From contig JAFLCN010000002.1 of the NCBI GenBank assembly GCA_017303555.1, positions 62,001 through 126,000 of the forward strand: 64,000 nucleotides of DNA, read 5' to 3'. Shown here one piece after another: positions 63,723-64,000 of the stretch. The stretch is from Planctomycetota bacterium (GTDB lineage: Bacteria > Planctomycetota > Phycisphaerae > Phycisphaerales > UBA1924). A program made the translations under genes and the position numbers. Under the pieces are notes generated by a model. It worked only from the letters and a program-made list of their open reading frames with translations, was not told the DNA's origin and did no database searches. Within the stretch, counting starts at the first letter, position 1, and each line of letters begins with the position of its first letter.

Positions 63723-64000
63723 ATGAACTGCATTTGGGGTGCATGTGCGGCGGCATTGGCGGTGACGTCCGCGTCTGCGGTACTGATCACATCGCGTGAA
63801 AGCACGCTCCGGGAGTATCGAGTGAACTCGCTCGGTGCACCGCCTCTCGCGGACGGGTATGACCAGTCGGCCTCTTTCTCCGGCGTGGGGAACAGCAACC
63901 TCAGCTTGCCGCACAGCGGATTTCGATCGAACGTAACCGAATCCCTGATCTATGCGAGCGGCAGCGGCTACCGCCAACTCCACGCGTTCCAAGCGCCCGA
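63723..64000 (+). CDS. Secreted protein, N-terminal fragment (cut by window edge)
   Basis: An ATG at 63723 opens a frame with no stop to the window end (92 codons). Residues 1-20 (MNCIWGACAAALAVTSASAV) form a signal peptide, followed by a Ser/Asn/Gly-rich mature part with DGYDQSASFSGVGNSN, typical of surface beta-structured proteins. GGGAG six bases upstream supports the start. It is divergent from the E1-like gene with a 43-base gap. The fold and length are unknown because the gene continues past 64000. Confidence 0.65.
   Translation, partial: MNCIWGACAAALAVTSASAVLITSRESTLREYRVNSLGAPPLADGYDQSASFSGVGNSNLSLPHSGFRSNVTESLIYASGSGYRQLHAFQAP

Overview
The window is GC-rich, densely coding bacterial DNA. 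Several traits point to a planctomycete, most likely of the Phycisphaerae: secreted proteins ending in dockerin-like Asp-rich repeats (CPADFNGD, DLNVDGIVDD), small membrane proteins carrying CxxC zinc ribbons of the CGYDLxG type, and an integrase starting MGTVFRK. This assignment is inferred from protein style; no rRNA is present.

Positions 1-11453 look like the right-hand part of an integrative element inserted at the 3' end of a tRNA-Gly(CCC) gene (11453-11524, minus strand). Its cargo is a putative restriction or defence module: a beta-class DNA methyltransferase (plus strand) facing a minus-strand set made of a PD-(D/E)XK nuclease-like protein, a winged-helix protein, a GHKL (MORC/MutL/HSP90-type) ATPase with a Pro8 linker and two Ig-like domains, and a second winged-helix protein. 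Next comes a five-gene cassette in which every start overlaps the previous stop (AlpA-type HTH, RepA-like ATPase, small unknown, HEAGHAV peptidase-like protein, coiled-coil protein), then a hairpin and the tyrosine recombinase. The left end of the element lies outside the window.

Positions 11591-25636 are chromosomal metabolism. Methylisocitrate lyase and methylcitrate synthase flank a zinc-ribbon membrane protein. Trigger factor follows, then a peptidoglycan or amino-sugar recycling cluster: ROK kinase, PLP-dependent alpha-oxoamine synthase, MurQ, metallo-beta-lactamase-fold hydrolase, AnmK, GH20 hexosaminidase and a sodium:solute symporter. AnmK and MurQ would convert anhydro-MurNAc to GlcNAc-6-phosphate; GH20 and the symporter would supply substrate. 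The space upstream of the symporter gene (25637-26027) holds a tandem, apparently structured RNA element with CU-rich CCUCC segments that ends in a strong intrinsic terminator.

Positions 26028-37812 hold an exported superoxide dismutase, a small lipoprotein, the rpsB-tsf operon with its promoter and terminator, a TetR-controlled efflux operon (regulator, permease, ATPase, HlyD-type adaptor, outer-membrane factor), tRNA-Arg(ACG), rpsT, a CPBP protease, tRNA-Glu(CTC) and an FMN reductase.

Positions 37936-40903 form a compact type III polyketide synthase cluster (methyltransferase, FAD oxidoreductase, ketosynthase). Then come a dockerin-like secreted protein, a sugar ABC transporter lacking its ATPase, large envelope proteins, valyl-tRNA synthetase containing simple-repeat insertions, a TPR protein, a second dockerin-like protein, RecJ, cobalamin adenosyltransferase, a SpoIIE-type phosphatase, a MazG-like protein, a COG3014/LpoB-type lipoprotein pair, a DinB-like protein, a ThiF/MoeB-type E1 enzyme and the start of a secreted protein cut by the window edge.
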